Part shown: positions 43,835 through 52,992 of the stretch, piece by piece
Layout: every line of letters starts with the position of its first letter
Position numbering within the stretch: the first letter of the stretch is position 1
Assembly (NCBI GenBank): GCA_963667075.1
Contig: OY762938.1
Location: 1,178,001 to 1,242,000, forward strand
Length of the DNA stretch: 64,000 nucleotides
From: G963667075 sp963667075
GTDB taxonomy: Bacteria > Pseudomonadota > Alphaproteobacteria > Micavibrionales > Micavibrionaceae
Direction: 5' to 3'
Translations under genes and position numbers: made by a program
Notes under the pieces: model-generated
Databases searched by the model: none
The model's input: the letters and a program-made list of their open reading frames with translations, nothing else
What the model was told of the DNA's origin: nothing

Positions 43835-44302
43835 CTACATGGCAGAGGCTTTTTGCAGTTCTCTTAGAGTCTTTATGAGCTCTTCCGTCGATCTGTAAGA
43901 GCCTTTTGCTTCTGATAGTTTCTTTCCGTGGAAATAATAATGGCTCTCCGGTATCTGGTTATCATTCATGGTATGACTTGCTATGTCCGGGAAAAGATCT
44001 GTATTCAGGATAATAATTTTCCGGTTCAGGTCTTTTTCTTCAAAGGTCTCTGTATGTTGTTGAAACAAAATCTTACAAAATAAACAGTTTTCACTGTAGA
44101 AGATGACAACCAAAAGCTGATCCTTTGATAAAGCGTCTATGACTCGGTCGAATGCGCCTTTTTCATCTTTCCCCCGATATTTCAGAAAATCTGCTTTTGG
44201 AATTTCTTGTGTTTGCGCAACAACAGCCTGCGAGAAATATATGCCAAAAAAGACAAACAACAGAAGTAAACCGCGCAAAAGCATAGCGTTGTTACGACAC
44301 AT
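43835..44302 (-). CDS. Periplasmic thioredoxin-like protein
   Basis: A 155-residue protein with a signal peptide (LLLRGLLLLFVFFGIYFSQAVVAQ region, about residues 7-30) and a thioredoxin-like fold. The active-site motif is CLFC in VVIFYSENCLFCKILF; SHYYFHGKKL follows later, without the usual cis-Pro context being clear. The ATG at 44302 with AGGGG upstream lies 5 bp beyond the rlmE stop, so it is likely co-transcribed with rlmE. Substrate unknown. Confidence 0.72.
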   Translation of the reverse strand: MCRNNAMLLRGLLLLFVFFGIYFSQAVVAQTQEIPKADFLKYRGKDEKGAFDRVIDALSKDQLLVVIFYSENCLFCKILFQQHTETFEEKDLNRKIIILNTDLFPDIASHTMNDNQIPESHYYFHGKKLSEAKGSYRSTEELIKTLRELQKASAM

Positions 44303-44306
44303 TTTT

Positions 44307-45011
44307 TTATACCCCTGTTCTGTAACCTTGTGCAATAACAAACTGTTCAACAGAGCCTTTCCGGCTTGATGGTGGTTTGAAGTGCCTGACTTTTCTGAAA
44401 TCTTTTTTCATTTGCGTCAAAAGATCATTTTGTGCACCACCCTGAAAAACCTTTGCAACAAAAGAGCCCTCTGCTTTTAGAATCTGCGTTGCAAAATCAT
44501 AGGCTGTTTCGACAAGAGCCATAATGCGCAAATGATCTGTTTGCTGGTGTCCTGTAGTATTAGGTGCCATATCGCTCAAGACAATGTCCGCTTTACCGCC
44601 TATAGCCTTTTCCAGGGCCTCAGGTGCTTCGTCCGCCATAAAATCCATTTGGAGGAAATTCATCCCTGGCAGAGGATCAACGGGCAGCAAATCAAGCGCA
44701 ATAACTTTCCTAACGCCTTTTTCAAGCGCAACCTGACACCATCCCCCCGGCGCAGCCCCGAGATCGACAACAACGGTGTCCGGCCTGAACAGCCCCATCT
44801 TCTCATCTATTTCCTTGATCTTAAAGGCCGCACGGGATCTGTATCCCAGTCTCTGGGCCTCTTGAACATAAGGATCATTTAACTGCCTTTGAAGCCAAAG
44901 CGTAGAGGATAGCTTTCTGCCTCTGGCAGAGCGTACTTTCTCCGTTTTGTTTCGGCTTGTTGGCGTTGTTTTGTTTGGTCCTTTTTTTCCGGACCCTTTC
45001 TTTTTTGTCAT
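44307..45011 (-). CDS. rlmE: 23S rRNA (uridine-2'-O)-methyltransferase RlmE (FtsJ)
   Basis: A 234-residue RlmE/FtsJ methyltransferase that modifies U2552 of 23S rRNA with SAM. The K-D-K-E tetrad is visible as YRSRAAFKIKEI (Lys), VLSDMAPN (Asp), FVAKVFQGG (Lys) and a C-terminal SVEQFVIA (Glu). The SAM motif is VVDLGAAPGGW. A basic N-terminal extension of about 40 residues (MTKKKGSGKKGPNK) is typical of alphaproteobacterial forms. It overlaps the upstream membrane protein gene by 4 bp. Confidence 0.94.
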   Translation of the reverse strand: MTKKKGSGKKGPNKTTPTSRNKTEKVRSARGRKLSSTLWLQRQLNDPYVQEAQRLGYRSRAAFKIKEIDEKMGLFRPDTVVVDLGAAPGGWCQVALEKGVRKVIALDLLPVDPLPGMNFLQMDFMADEAPEALEKAIGGKADIVLSDMAPNTTGHQQTDHLRIMALVETAYDFATQILKAEGSFVAKVFQGGAQNDLLTQMKKDFRKVRHFKPPSSRKGSVEQFVIAQGYRTGV

Positions 45012-45355
45012 AGCACCATAATAACCATTGAAGAGAGGAAGGCCATGAAAAAAACGGATAAAGAGGCCATTAAATAAATAATACCCTTTGTATGGGGCGA
45101 GTAATGAGAGAGAATCAAAAAAATCATGATAAATAAACCGTAGACGATTAAGGCTCGGCTATGTACATCAGACGTTAAAAACGGCATAAATCCGGTATCG
45201 CGGCCAGTAGATTTGATGAGCTCTATCTGAAGGCGCATGACAAACATACACATCAAAATGAAAAGAAGTGCTTTTATTCTTTGGTGTTTGTGAACGGCAA
45301 AATAAGCGGCAGGGAGCCACAATATATCGATCCAGTGAATAATAATATCAGCCAT
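45008..45355 (-). CDS. Small inner-membrane hypothetical protein
   Basis: A 115-residue protein with about four hydrophobic helices (IIIHWIDILWLPAAYFAVH, LLFILMCMFVMRL, ALIVYGLFIMIFLIL and IYLMASLSVFFMAFL). No family is recognised. The ATG at 45355 is preferred; a GTG at 45388 would add 11 polar residues. It overlaps rlmE by 4 bp, so both are translated from one message. Confidence 0.65.
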   Translation of the reverse strand: MADIIIHWIDILWLPAAYFAVHKHQRIKALLFILMCMFVMRLQIELIKSTGRDTGFMPFLTSDVHSRALIVYGLFIMIFLILSHYSPHTKGIIYLMASLSVFFMAFLSSMVIMVL

Positions 45356-45435
45356 AGAACCATAAAATTTGTTTTTTTCTTTATACACCCTATTTTGGAT
45401 TTAACCAAAGCTCTCTTTGAAAGCCATCTTTAATT

Positions 45436-46794
45436 ATGAACTTAAAACAGTTTTTTCTTGCTTTTCTTATCTGCCTGACCGTGACCACATTTGTCTCACC
45501 TACGCCCCTTCAGGCAAAAGAGATCTCGGCCATCATCCGTGACACGGAGATTGAGAACATATTAAAAGAATGGACACAAGACGTCATTACGACAGCAGAC
45601 CTCAATCCGGCTTCTGTACGCTTCATTCTGGTACAGAGCAGAGAGGTCAACGCGTTTGTTGCCGGCGGTGCGAATGTTTTTATCTATACAGGCCTGATTG
45701 AGAAAACAGAGACACCGGAGGAGCTGATTGGTGTGATCGCGCATGAGCTGGGTCACATTCGCGGCGGCCATTTGATCAGAACACGCGAAGCTATGGAACA
45801 GGCGTCATATGAAACATTGCTGGGTACCCTTTTAGGGGTTGGTGCCGCACTGGCAACCGGCGACGGTGCGGCTGCGGCTGCGGTATCACAGGGTACACGC
45901 TCCATGGCAGAACGGGGGTATCTGAAACATAGCCGTGTACAGGAATCCAGCGCCGATCAGGCGGCACTGACCTATCTTGAAAAAGCTGGTATTAATCCGG
46001 ACGGCTTGTTAACCTTCCTTGAGAAACTCGGCTCTGATGACCTTTTGTCTAATGCCCGTCAAAGTGAATATGTACGAACCCACCCTCTGACCAGAAACAG
46101 GATAGACGCGCTTCGGGAACGGGTTAAGGCCTCTTCTCATCATCAGAACAAAACAAAAGAACGGTGGAAAGACCAACATGCGCGTATGAAAGCAAAACTG
46201 ATGGGCTTCATTTCTCCCGGCAGGGTCGAATGGGAATATTCAGATAAAGACCACGCCATTCCCGCACGTTATGCCCGCGCCATTGCTTATTACAGGCAAA
46301 ACAAAATCGAAGCCGCGTTAAAAGAGGTAAATGGACTGATTGCGCTAGAGAAAAACAATCCCTTCTTTTATGAATTAAAGGGACAAATACTGGTCGAATT
46401 TGGCCGCGTAAAAGAAGGTCTCCCTTCCTATGAAAAAGCTGTTGCCTTAATGCCGGAGGCCCCATTGTTTCATATGGCACTCGGCCATAGCCTGCTGGAG
46501 TCTACGACAAAAAACGATCAGGCCACACTCGAAGAAGCCATAAAACATTTTAAAATCGCACTGCAAGAAGAACGTAACACAACGCGGCTTCACCGTTATC
46601 TGGCTACAGCCTATGGCCGTGCAGGACAAGAAGCCCTGGCCCAACTTCATCTGGCAGAAGAAGCCTTCCTGCAAAGAAGAATGCCTTATGCCCGGGAACT
46701 GGCAGAAAAAGCCCTTGCCTCTCTGCCCCAAAACACCCCGGAATGGCAGCGTGCAAAAGATATTCTCCATTTTATTGAAATGGGAGAGAAATAA
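45436..46794 (+). CDS. BepA-like M48 metalloprotease with TPR repeats
   Basis: A 452-residue periplasmic protease/chaperone of the BepA (YfgC) family that maintains outer-membrane assembly. It has a signal peptide (1-27, ending LQA), zinc motif HELGH (103-107) and the third ligand region in ESSADQAAL. C-terminal TPR repeats span about 270-450 (RYARAIAYYRQNKIEAALKE, FKIALQEERNTTRLHRYLA). Length and order match BepA. It starts a rightward run with two DsbA-like genes. Confidence 0.9.
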   Translation: MNLKQFFLAFLICLTVTTFVSPTPLQAKEISAIIRDTEIENILKEWTQDVITTADLNPASVRFILVQSREVNAFVAGGANVFIYTGLIEKTETPEELIGVIAHELGHIRGGHLIRTREAMEQASYETLLGTLLGVGAALATGDGAAAAAVSQGTRSMAERGYLKHSRVQESSADQAALTYLEKAGINPDGLLTFLEKLGSDDLLSNARQSEYVRTHPLTRNRIDALRERVKASSHHQNKTKERWKDQHARMKAKLMGFISPGRVEWEYSDKDHAIPARYARAIAYYRQNKIEAALKEVNGLIALEKNNPFFYELKGQILVEFGRVKEGLPSYEKAVALMPEAPLFHMALGHSLLESTTKNDQATLEEAIKHFKIALQEERNTTRLHRYLATAYGRAGQEALAQLHLAEEAFLQRRMPYARELAEKALASLPQNTPEWQRAKDILHFIEMGEK

Positions 46795-46852
46795 CGCTAT
46801 TCTCGCCGAAGTATGATTCTTTCATTTTAATAGATTTTCAGGAGATTTAACT

Positions 46853-47629
46853 GTGCCTATTTTTTCTACACCAAATAGACTACGTGGCTTTGGGCTGTTC
46901 TTTGTCGCGCTTTTCCTTGTGACAGGCCTATCCTCTTCAATGGCGGTCGCGCAAGAAGAAAAAGCGTTTTCCCCTGCGCAAGAAGCTGCGCTTGAGGACC
47001 ACATGAAAAGTTTTATCATGGACAATCCTGAACTTATCATGATGTCCGTAGAAAAATTTCAACAGGAACAAATGATAGAAATGGAAAAGAAAGCGCAGGA
47101 AAGTATCAAAAAACACAGACCTTTCTTTGATAAAAACACAGATCTTCCCGTAGCAGGAAATCCTGATGGCGATGTTACGGTTGTTGAATTTTTTGATTAT
47201 AACTGTGGCTATTGTAAAAAAGCCTTTGATGGCGTGTTAAAGCTCATCGAGCAAGACAGCAACATTCGTGTTGTTTTCATGGAACTGCCTATTTTAAGCC
47301 CCCGTTCTGAAACTGTAGCGCGCTGGGCACTGGCTGCAAATGAACAAGGCAAATACTTTGAATTCCACAAAGCCGTGATGAACAATAAAGGGGCTTTGTC
47401 TGAAAGCATACTTGAGGAAGAAGCCAAAAAACTTGGACTGGATATCGCGAAACTTAAACAAGATGCCGCCAGTGAAAAAACGGATAAAATGCTGGAAAAA
47501 GTTAAAAGTGTTGCAAAAGATCTGGGTATCTCCGGTACGCCTGCTTTTGTTGTAGGAGACCAGCCAATGAGAGGGTATGTTCCTTTTTCCGGTCTTGAAG
47601 CAGCCGTTAAAGAAGCCCGTAAAAAATAA
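46853..47629 (+). CDS. DsbA-family thiol:disulfide oxidoreductase
   Basis: A 258-residue periplasmic protein with a signal peptide ending near AVAQ (about residue 33), a helical N-terminal extension (about 40-90) and a DsbA-like thioredoxin fold. The active site is CGYC in VVEFFDYNCGYCKKAF; the cis-Pro loop is GISGTPAFVVG. The start is GTG with AGGAGA upstream. The extension plus fold is the ScsC/BdbD-like type with a dimerising stalk. It probably introduces or isomerises disulfides in periplasmic proteins, together with the adjacent gene. Confidence 0.9.
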   Translation: MPIFSTPNRLRGFGLFFVALFLVTGLSSSMAVAQEEKAFSPAQEAALEDHMKSFIMDNPELIMMSVEKFQQEQMIEMEKKAQESIKKHRPFFDKNTDLPVAGNPDGDVTVVEFFDYNCGYCKKAFDGVLKLIEQDSNIRVVFMELPILSPRSETVARWALAANEQGKYFEFHKAVMNNKGALSESILEEEAKKLGLDIAKLKQDAASEKTDKMLEKVKSVAKDLGISGTPAFVVGDQPMRGYVPFSGLEAAVKEARKK

Positions 47630-48274
47630 ATGAAAATGGATAAGTATATTCTGATTGCAAAATGGCTGATCGCGCTTGTTTTTTCAGGCGCGGTCCTGTT
47701 TTTCTCGGGTTCTCTGATTTATGAGATTTACCTGACGCGCACAGTTTACGCCAATGCAACCAGCGTATCATCCGATTGGGCCTTTGGGCCTGAGGATGCC
47801 TCTGTTACAATCGTCGAATATTTTGATTATCGGTGTGATTTTTGTAAAATAGGACATGATGCCCTAGACGAGGCCCTTCAAAAACACAGTGATGATGTAA
47901 GGGTTATTTTGAAACCCTTTCCTGTCGTAGAACCCGGTGTATCTCAAGCGGTTGCTAAATTTGTAATGGCTGCTTCTTATCAGGGCCGGTTTCTTGATTT
48001 GCACAATGCCCTTCTTGCAAAGGGTCTGCCTGTATCAAAAGAAGATGTAAAACAAATGGCCGACATTATGGGGCTTGATGTTCAGAAAATGGAAGAAGAC
48101 GCCAAGTCTGATGCTATTGGAGAAACGATTAAAAAGAATATAAAAGAAGGCATGTATATCGGCATTACGGCCGTTCCTGCTTTCCTGATTAATGATGCGC
48201 TCTATGTTGGGCTGTATGGCAAAGAACCTACGGCTGAAGCGTTTGATCAAATAATTTTGAGCAAGAAACAATAA
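47630..48274 (+). CDS. DsbA-family protein, membrane-anchored
   Basis: A 214-residue protein with one N-terminal membrane anchor (about residues 8-32) and a periplasmic DsbA fold. The active site is CDFC in VEYFDYRCDFCKIGHDAL; the cis-Pro loop is GITAVPAFLIN. Its start directly follows the stop of the preceding DsbA gene, so the two are co-translated and probably functionally linked paralogs. Confidence 0.87.
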   Translation: MKMDKYILIAKWLIALVFSGAVLFFSGSLIYEIYLTRTVYANATSVSSDWAFGPEDASVTIVEYFDYRCDFCKIGHDALDEALQKHSDDVRVILKPFPVVEPGVSQAVAKFVMAASYQGRFLDLHNALLAKGLPVSKEDVKQMADIMGLDVQKMEEDAKSDAIGETIKKNIKEGMYIGITAVPAFLINDALYVGLYGKEPTAEAFDQIILSKKQ

Positions 48275-48328
48275 TATTTTGACGCCATGTTCTCTTTAGA
48301 ACAATGGGTGCGAAAAGGAGAAAGTGAT

Positions 48329-48781
48329 ATGAGACAAGTACTGTTTTTAGGACTGTTTTTCGCTCTGCTTACTTTGCCGGGGCTTGCTTTGGCGCAGGAA
48401 GAAATGAAGATGATTCTCCCGATTGACGTTCTGGATGCTTATGCCTACCCCACAGCAGATGACGCAAAGGAAAGCGCTGTTTTTCTTACGCTTAAGAGCC
48501 ATAAGGCTGAAGATGACCGTCTGATCAAGGCTGTCGCCCTTGTGTCTGATACAACAAAGATTTATTCAGACACAGCGAAAGAGGATGCAATAGAATTACC
48601 TGCCAATGAACAAGTTGTGCTCAAACCTCACGGCCCTTACATTATGTTCACGGATCTGACTATACCGTTATCTTCGGGAGATGCCTTCCCTTTAACGCTT
48701 ACCTTTGAAAAAGAAGGGGATATTGAGGTAATGGTAAACGTTAGGCCACAGACGGAAAACAACACGGCAAACGAACAGTAA
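48329..48781 (+). CDS. PCuAC-like periplasmic protein lacking the copper motif
   Basis: A 150-residue protein with a signal peptide (RQVLFLGLFFALLTLPGLAL, cleavage near ALAQ). The mature part follows the PCu(A)C copper chaperone pattern: SAVFLTLKSHKAEDDRLIKA, ELPANEQVVLKPHGPYIMF and PLSSGDAFPLTLTFEKEG. The usual H-(M)-x10-M-x21-H-x-M copper site is largely missing; only PHGPYIM resembles the end. It probably keeps the fold with a changed ligand. The ATG at 48329 has AAAGGAG upstream. Confidence 0.72.
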   Translation: MRQVLFLGLFFALLTLPGLALAQEEMKMILPIDVLDAYAYPTADDAKESAVFLTLKSHKAEDDRLIKAVALVSDTTKIYSDTAKEDAIELPANEQVVLKPHGPYIMFTDLTIPLSSGDAFPLTLTFEKEGDIEVMVNVRPQTENNTANEQ

Positions 48782-48794
48782 AGGCCTTAAAAAA

Positions 48795-49226
48795 ATGCGA
48801 CGTATTCTTGTTCTATCAGGACCGAATTTAAACATGCTGGGTTTGCGTGAGCCGGACATATATGGCGCACAGACTTTATCTGATATCGAAAATATGTGTG
48901 TGGAAGAAGTCAAAGGAACGGATTATGAGATAGATTTCAGGCAATCCAACCACGAAGGAGAACTTGTTACCTGGATTCAGGAAGCTTTTGGCAAGGTTGA
49001 TGGTATAGCCATTAATGCCGCAGCCTATACACATACCTCCGTTGCTATTCACGATGCTTTAAAATTACATGATGTGCCGATTATGGAAGTGCATATTTCA
49101 AACCCCAAAGAACGGGAAGAATTCAGGCATGTTTCTTATGTAGAACCATTGGCCAGAGCCGTATTCGCAGGACATGGCGCGCAAAGTTATGTGTTGGCTA
49201 TAAGGAAATTGATAGAAATTCTGTAA
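48795..49226 (+). CDS. aroQ: Type II 3-dehydroquinate dehydratase
   Basis: A 143-residue dodecameric-type dehydroquinase that converts 3-dehydroquinate to 3-dehydroshikimate in the shikimate pathway. Signatures are VLSGPNLNMLGLREPDIYG (flexible loop with catalytic Arg and Tyr), RQSNHEGELV, INAAAYTHTSVAI and EVHISNPKEREEFRHVSYV. It is followed closely by accB and accC, a common alphaproteobacterial order. Confidence 0.95.
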   Translation: MRRILVLSGPNLNMLGLREPDIYGAQTLSDIENMCVEEVKGTDYEIDFRQSNHEGELVTWIQEAFGKVDGIAINAAAYTHTSVAIHDALKLHDVPIMEVHISNPKEREEFRHVSYVEPLARAVFAGHGAQSYVLAIRKLIEIL

Positions 49227-49324
49227 AATAAAAATACGTGAATCTTTGACTTTTGTATTTCTTTTTTATAGGGTCCCCGAACGAAACTGATAATAGTGTT
49301 AATAATAAAGAGCAACTATAGAAC

Positions 49325-49798
49325 ATGAAAATAGATTCCGACGCAATACGCCAACTGGCAGGTCTTCTTGATGAGACCGGATTAACAGAGATCGAAGTAG
49401 CTGAAGGCGAAAAGCTTATTCGTGTGAATAAAGGTGTTTTACCGGCGACACACCTCCAGACAGCGTCACATACTGTGCCTTCTGCGCATGATCTGATGTC
49501 TTCTGATCCAGCAGCCCCTGCGCAAGCCTCTACAGAAGCCCCCACGGCCGATGTTGAAAGTCATCCAGGTGCTGTAACCTCTCCTATGGTCGGCACAGCC
49601 TATATGCAGCCTGAACCCGGTGCGGCCTCCTTTATCAACAAAGGAGATACGGTAAAAGAAGGGGAGACTCTACTGATTATTGAAGCTATGAAAGTGATGA
49701 ACCCTATTAAAGCACCTAAAAACGGTACAATTACGCAAATTTTGATTGAAAGCGGCCAGCCCGTTGAATTTGGTGATGTGCTTGTGGTGATCGAATAA
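49325..49798 (+). CDS. accB: Biotin carboxyl carrier protein of acetyl-CoA carboxylase
   Basis: A 157-residue BCCP. The N-terminal part (IRQLAGLLDETGLTEIEVAE) is typical, followed by an Ala/Pro-rich linker (about 45-80). The biotinyl domain has SPMVGTAYMQPEPGA, the thumb region and the biotin lysine in EAMKVMN. It carries carboxyl-biotin between AccC and the AccAD transferase at the first step of fatty acid synthesis. accC starts 26 bp downstream. Confidence 0.95.
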   Translation: MKIDSDAIRQLAGLLDETGLTEIEVAEGEKLIRVNKGVLPATHLQTASHTVPSAHDLMSSDPAAPAQASTEAPTADVESHPGAVTSPMVGTAYMQPEPGAASFINKGDTVKEGETLLIIEAMKVMNPIKAPKNGTITQILIESGQPVEFGDVLVVIE

Positions 49799-49823
49799 GA
49801 CGCAACTTTAAGAAAAAAAAGAT

Positions 49824-51197
49824 ATGTTCAAAAAAATTCTAATAGCCAACCGTGGTGAAATCGCGTTGCGTATTCACAGGGCATGTAAAGAAATGGGCAT
49901 TCAGACCGTTGCTGTTCATTCCACGGCAGATGCAAATTCCATGGCCGTACGTCTCGCTGATGAAAGCGTATGTATTGGTCCACCGCACGGAAAAGACAGC
50001 TATTTAAACATTCCTTCTATCTTAAGTGCCGCCACTGTAACAAATGCGGATGCTATTCACCCAGGGTACGGCTTTTTATCCGAAAATGCGCAATTTGCGC
50101 GCATGGTAAAGGAGCACGGCTTTGCTTTTATCGGCCCGGAACCGGAACACATCGAAATGATGGGTGACAAGGTGATGGCCAAAAAAACAGCCATTGAAGC
50201 CGGTCTGCCTGTTGTCCCCGGTTCAGACGGCGCCGTTGAAACGGTTGGAGAGGGGCTAGTGTTTGCCAAAGAAGCCGGCTTCCCTGTTATTATTAAAGCT
50301 GCCTCTGGTGGCGGCGGTAAAGGGATGAAGGTTGTCACAAAAGAGGAAGATTTTGCTGAACAATATTCAACAGCCCGTTCAGAAGCCAAGGCAAATTTTG
50401 GTGACGACCGGGTTTATGTTGAGAAATTTCTCCAGAAGCCACGTCACATTGAAATTCAGGTATTTGGTGATTCTCATGGTAACGCCATACATTTGGGCGA
50501 ACGTGATTGCTCCTTGCAACGCCGGCATCAAAAAGTGCTTGAAGAGGCACCTTCCCCAGCCTTAAGCGCGAAAGAACGTGATTATATTGGGACATTAAGT
50601 GCTGAAGCTGTTCGCAATATTGGCTATTTAGGGGCCGGCACGGTCGAGTATCTCTATGAAGATGGCAAGTTTTATTTCATGGAAATGAATACGCGCATAC
50701 AGGTAGAACATCCGGTCACAGAAATGATTACCGGCATTGACCTGATTGCTGAACAGATCCGTGTGGCTGCCGGAGAGCCTTTGAGCATACAAAAAGACAA
50801 GATTCATCTCCGTGGTCACGCTATTGAGGTACGTATCAACGCCGAAGACCCTGATACATTTATCCCGTCACCAGGCACAATTCGTCAGTTTCATGCCGCA
50901 GGTGGTCTAGGCACACGCTTTGATAGTGCTGTGTATAATGGATACCGCATCCCGCCCTATTATGATTCCATGATCGGCAAGCTGATCGTTCATGGCAGAA
51001 ACCGTGAGGAATGTATCCACCGGCTAAACCGTGCTATTACAGAAACCATTGTAGAAGGTATTAGTACAACATTGCCCCTGCACAAATGGATTCTAACTCA
51101 GGAAGACTTCCTCAAAGGAAATTACACAATCCACTGGCTGGAAACAGCACTGGCCAAAAAGAACAAGGAAAAAAGTAGAGAAGACGGGAAAGAATAA
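49824..51197 (+). CDS. accC: Acetyl-CoA carboxylase biotin carboxylase subunit
   Basis: A 457-residue ATP-grasp biotin carboxylase. It has KILIANRGEIALRI, GYGFLSENAQFA, KAASGGGGKGMKVV (glycine-rich lid), HIEIQVFGD, GERDCSLQRRHQKVLEE, FMEMNTRIQVEHPVTEM and the C-terminal GHAIEVRINAEDP. It carboxylates biotin on AccB using ATP and bicarbonate. Its length is normal, with a short charged tail. It forms an operon with accB and is followed within 7 bp by aat. Confidence 0.96.
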   Translation: MFKKILIANRGEIALRIHRACKEMGIQTVAVHSTADANSMAVRLADESVCIGPPHGKDSYLNIPSILSAATVTNADAIHPGYGFLSENAQFARMVKEHGFAFIGPEPEHIEMMGDKVMAKKTAIEAGLPVVPGSDGAVETVGEGLVFAKEAGFPVIIKAASGGGGKGMKVVTKEEDFAEQYSTARSEAKANFGDDRVYVEKFLQKPRHIEIQVFGDSHGNAIHLGERDCSLQRRHQKVLEEAPSPALSAKERDYIGTLSAEAVRNIGYLGAGTVEYLYEDGKFYFMEMNTRIQVEHPVTEMITGIDLIAEQIRVAAGEPLSIQKDKIHLRGHAIEVRINAEDPDTFIPSPGTIRQFHAAGGLGTRFDSAVYNGYRIPPYYDSMIGKLIVHGRNREECIHRLNRAITETIVEGISTTLPLHKWILTQEDFLKGNYTIHWLETALAKKNKEKSREDGKE

Positions 51198-51203
51198 ACG
51201 GAT

Positions 51204-51854
51204 ATGGAGATCTCTGCTGACATGCTCCTTCTTGCTTATCAGCAAGGCTTTTTTCCCATGGCAGAGCATGCACAAGACGACGCATATCAGTTTGTCCAGC
51301 CGCATGTCCGTGCGCTTTTACCGATCAAAACGCTCCATGTCACAAAAAGCTTAAAAAAGAGCCTGAAAAAACATATTTTTGATATTCAGATTGATACAGC
51401 CTTTGAAGACGTTATCCGCTCTTGCGCAGACCGAAAAGAAACCTGGATCAATGATGAAATTATAAGATTGTTCACCGAACTCCATGAAATGGGCTACGCC
51501 CACAGCGTTGAATGCTGGCGGGAGGGAAGGCTGGTCGGTGGCTTGTATGGTCTGGCTCTAGGCGGTACATTTTGCGGTGAAAGCATGTTCTCAAAAGAAA
51601 CCAATGCGAGCAAAATAGCGCTGGTACATCTCTGCGCAAGGCTCTCAAAAGCGGGATTCACCTTGCTGGACGCACAATTTCATAACCCGCATCTGGAGCA
51701 ATTTGGTCTGTATGAAATCTCCCACAAAAAATATATGGCACAATTCAATGCTGTGCGCGATAGCATAACAGACTTCAAGCTTGAAGGCGTTTGCGAAGAA
51801 GACCTTCTTCTTTCCTACCTTACTGTGCAGCAAGAAAAAAATGCTGCGCATTAA
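51204..51854 (+). CDS. aat: Leucyl/phenylalanyl-tRNA--protein transferase
   Basis: A 216-residue Aat enzyme that adds Leu or Phe to N-terminal Arg/Lys of proteins, creating N-degrons for ClpS/ClpAP. Signatures are LLLAYQQGFFPMAE, SCADRKETWINDEIIRLF, GYAHSVECWREGRLVGGLYG and FCGESMFSKETNASKIAL. Length fits. It is the last gene of the rightward aroQ-acc block; its end is 3 bp from the convergent secretion gene at 51858. Confidence 0.95.
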   Translation: MEISADMLLLAYQQGFFPMAEHAQDDAYQFVQPHVRALLPIKTLHVTKSLKKSLKKHIFDIQIDTAFEDVIRSCADRKETWINDEIIRLFTELHEMGYAHSVECWREGRLVGGLYGLALGGTFCGESMFSKETNASKIALVHLCARLSKAGFTLLDAQFHNPHLEQFGLYEISHKKYMAQFNAVRDSITDFKLEGVCEEDLLLSYLTVQQEKNAAH

Positions 51855-51857
51855 TTA

Positions 51858-52853
51858 TCATTCCACAATCAGGACAGAGGGGCCATAAGGTAAATTCGGG
51901 TGGAGCCGTCCAGCAGGACTTGGTACCGATGCGCCATATGCCGATAGAATTGCTTCAACAGCCTCAGGATATGTTCCTTGAATACGAAAAGCTGAATTCA
52001 AAGGATAGTCATAGGGTGAACGCCAATACAGTTTCACATGAGCCTGTTCGGACCAATTCTCCAGAACCCGTTTCAAACTGGAGCCTGGATAGCCTTCCCA
52101 TGATGTTACGAAACGCGGATCCAGCACGCCCTCTCCAGTAGCAGAGCTGCTGACGAGTTCGTGACTGCGATATGGCGCAGGTATAGGCGTCACTTTGGCC
52201 TGAGCAGGTGGTGGCACCATATATGCCGGCACAGGTGGTGGTGCTGGTATAGCCGCAACACGTACGACTACCGTTTTATCTATGATAGCAGGCTCAAAAC
52301 CATGCGGGGCCATCATGTCAATCAAGACCAGATTCCATGGACGTCCGCCTTCCCAGGAAACGCGTGTGCCGGGATCAACACCCTCGGCAAAAGAATATGT
52401 ATAATCGGGCGGCACAATTTGTCCAAGGGCCATTGCTAGAGGCAAACCATCGCCAAAACCATGTACATCCTCATAAAAACGATCTGGTTGCGTCGCTGAA
52501 CGGATATTAGGGGACATATCAACAGGCACAGCCGCCATTGGCATCTGGTTAACAGCCGGAATGACAGCGATTCCTGGTGCAGTAATGTCCCCAGACATAC
52601 CAGACATAAGAGAAGGTGCTCCCATATCCCCATCCAGAACAGGGGGCAGTGGGACTGGCACTGGCACGACAGATTCCAGAGAATCAAGTATTGGGACTGT
52701 TGTGCTCACTGATTCGCTTGCGCTTGTTCCTGCTGGAGGAACCCAATCGAAGCCAGCATTGGCTGTAGAAAGCGTCAGAAGTGTAGCAAAACCTGTAATA
52801 GCAAAAGAAAACGTGGTTTTGACTGCTAGCTTATTTAAAGAATTTCCAATCAT
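51858..52853 (-). CDS. TcpQ-like pilus/secretion protein
   Basis: A 331-residue secreted protein with a signal peptide ending near ANAG (about residue 34), a Pro/Val-rich region (about 45-115) and TcpQ/PilL-like segments. The first is DGLPLAMALGQIVPPDYTYS with WEGGRPWNLVLIDMM; the second is SSLKRVLENWSEQAHVKLYW with SAFRIQGTYPEAVEAIL. Such proteins assist secretin or outer-membrane assembly in type IVB pili and conjugation systems. It is the last gene of the leftward type IVB cluster. Confidence 0.72.
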   Translation of the reverse strand: MIGNSLNKLAVKTTFSFAITGFATLLTLSTANAGFDWVPPAGTSASESVSTTVPILDSLESVVPVPVPLPPVLDGDMGAPSLMSGMSGDITAPGIAVIPAVNQMPMAAVPVDMSPNIRSATQPDRFYEDVHGFGDGLPLAMALGQIVPPDYTYSFAEGVDPGTRVSWEGGRPWNLVLIDMMAPHGFEPAIIDKTVVVRVAAIPAPPPVPAYMVPPPAQAKVTPIPAPYRSHELVSSSATGEGVLDPRFVTSWEGYPGSSLKRVLENWSEQAHVKLYWRSPYDYPLNSAFRIQGTYPEAVEAILSAYGASVPSPAGRLHPNLPYGPSVLIVE

Positions 52854-52992
52854 CCTTGGCCTATCCGTAGAGCTTATTTAATAAAACACGGGAGAACTTC
52901 CCTGAAAATAGAACGCTCTCAAAAAAAAAACAAGTACAGATAAGAATGTTTTTCGATCTCTGAACAAGAAATTCAGACAAGCGAGGGAAATA

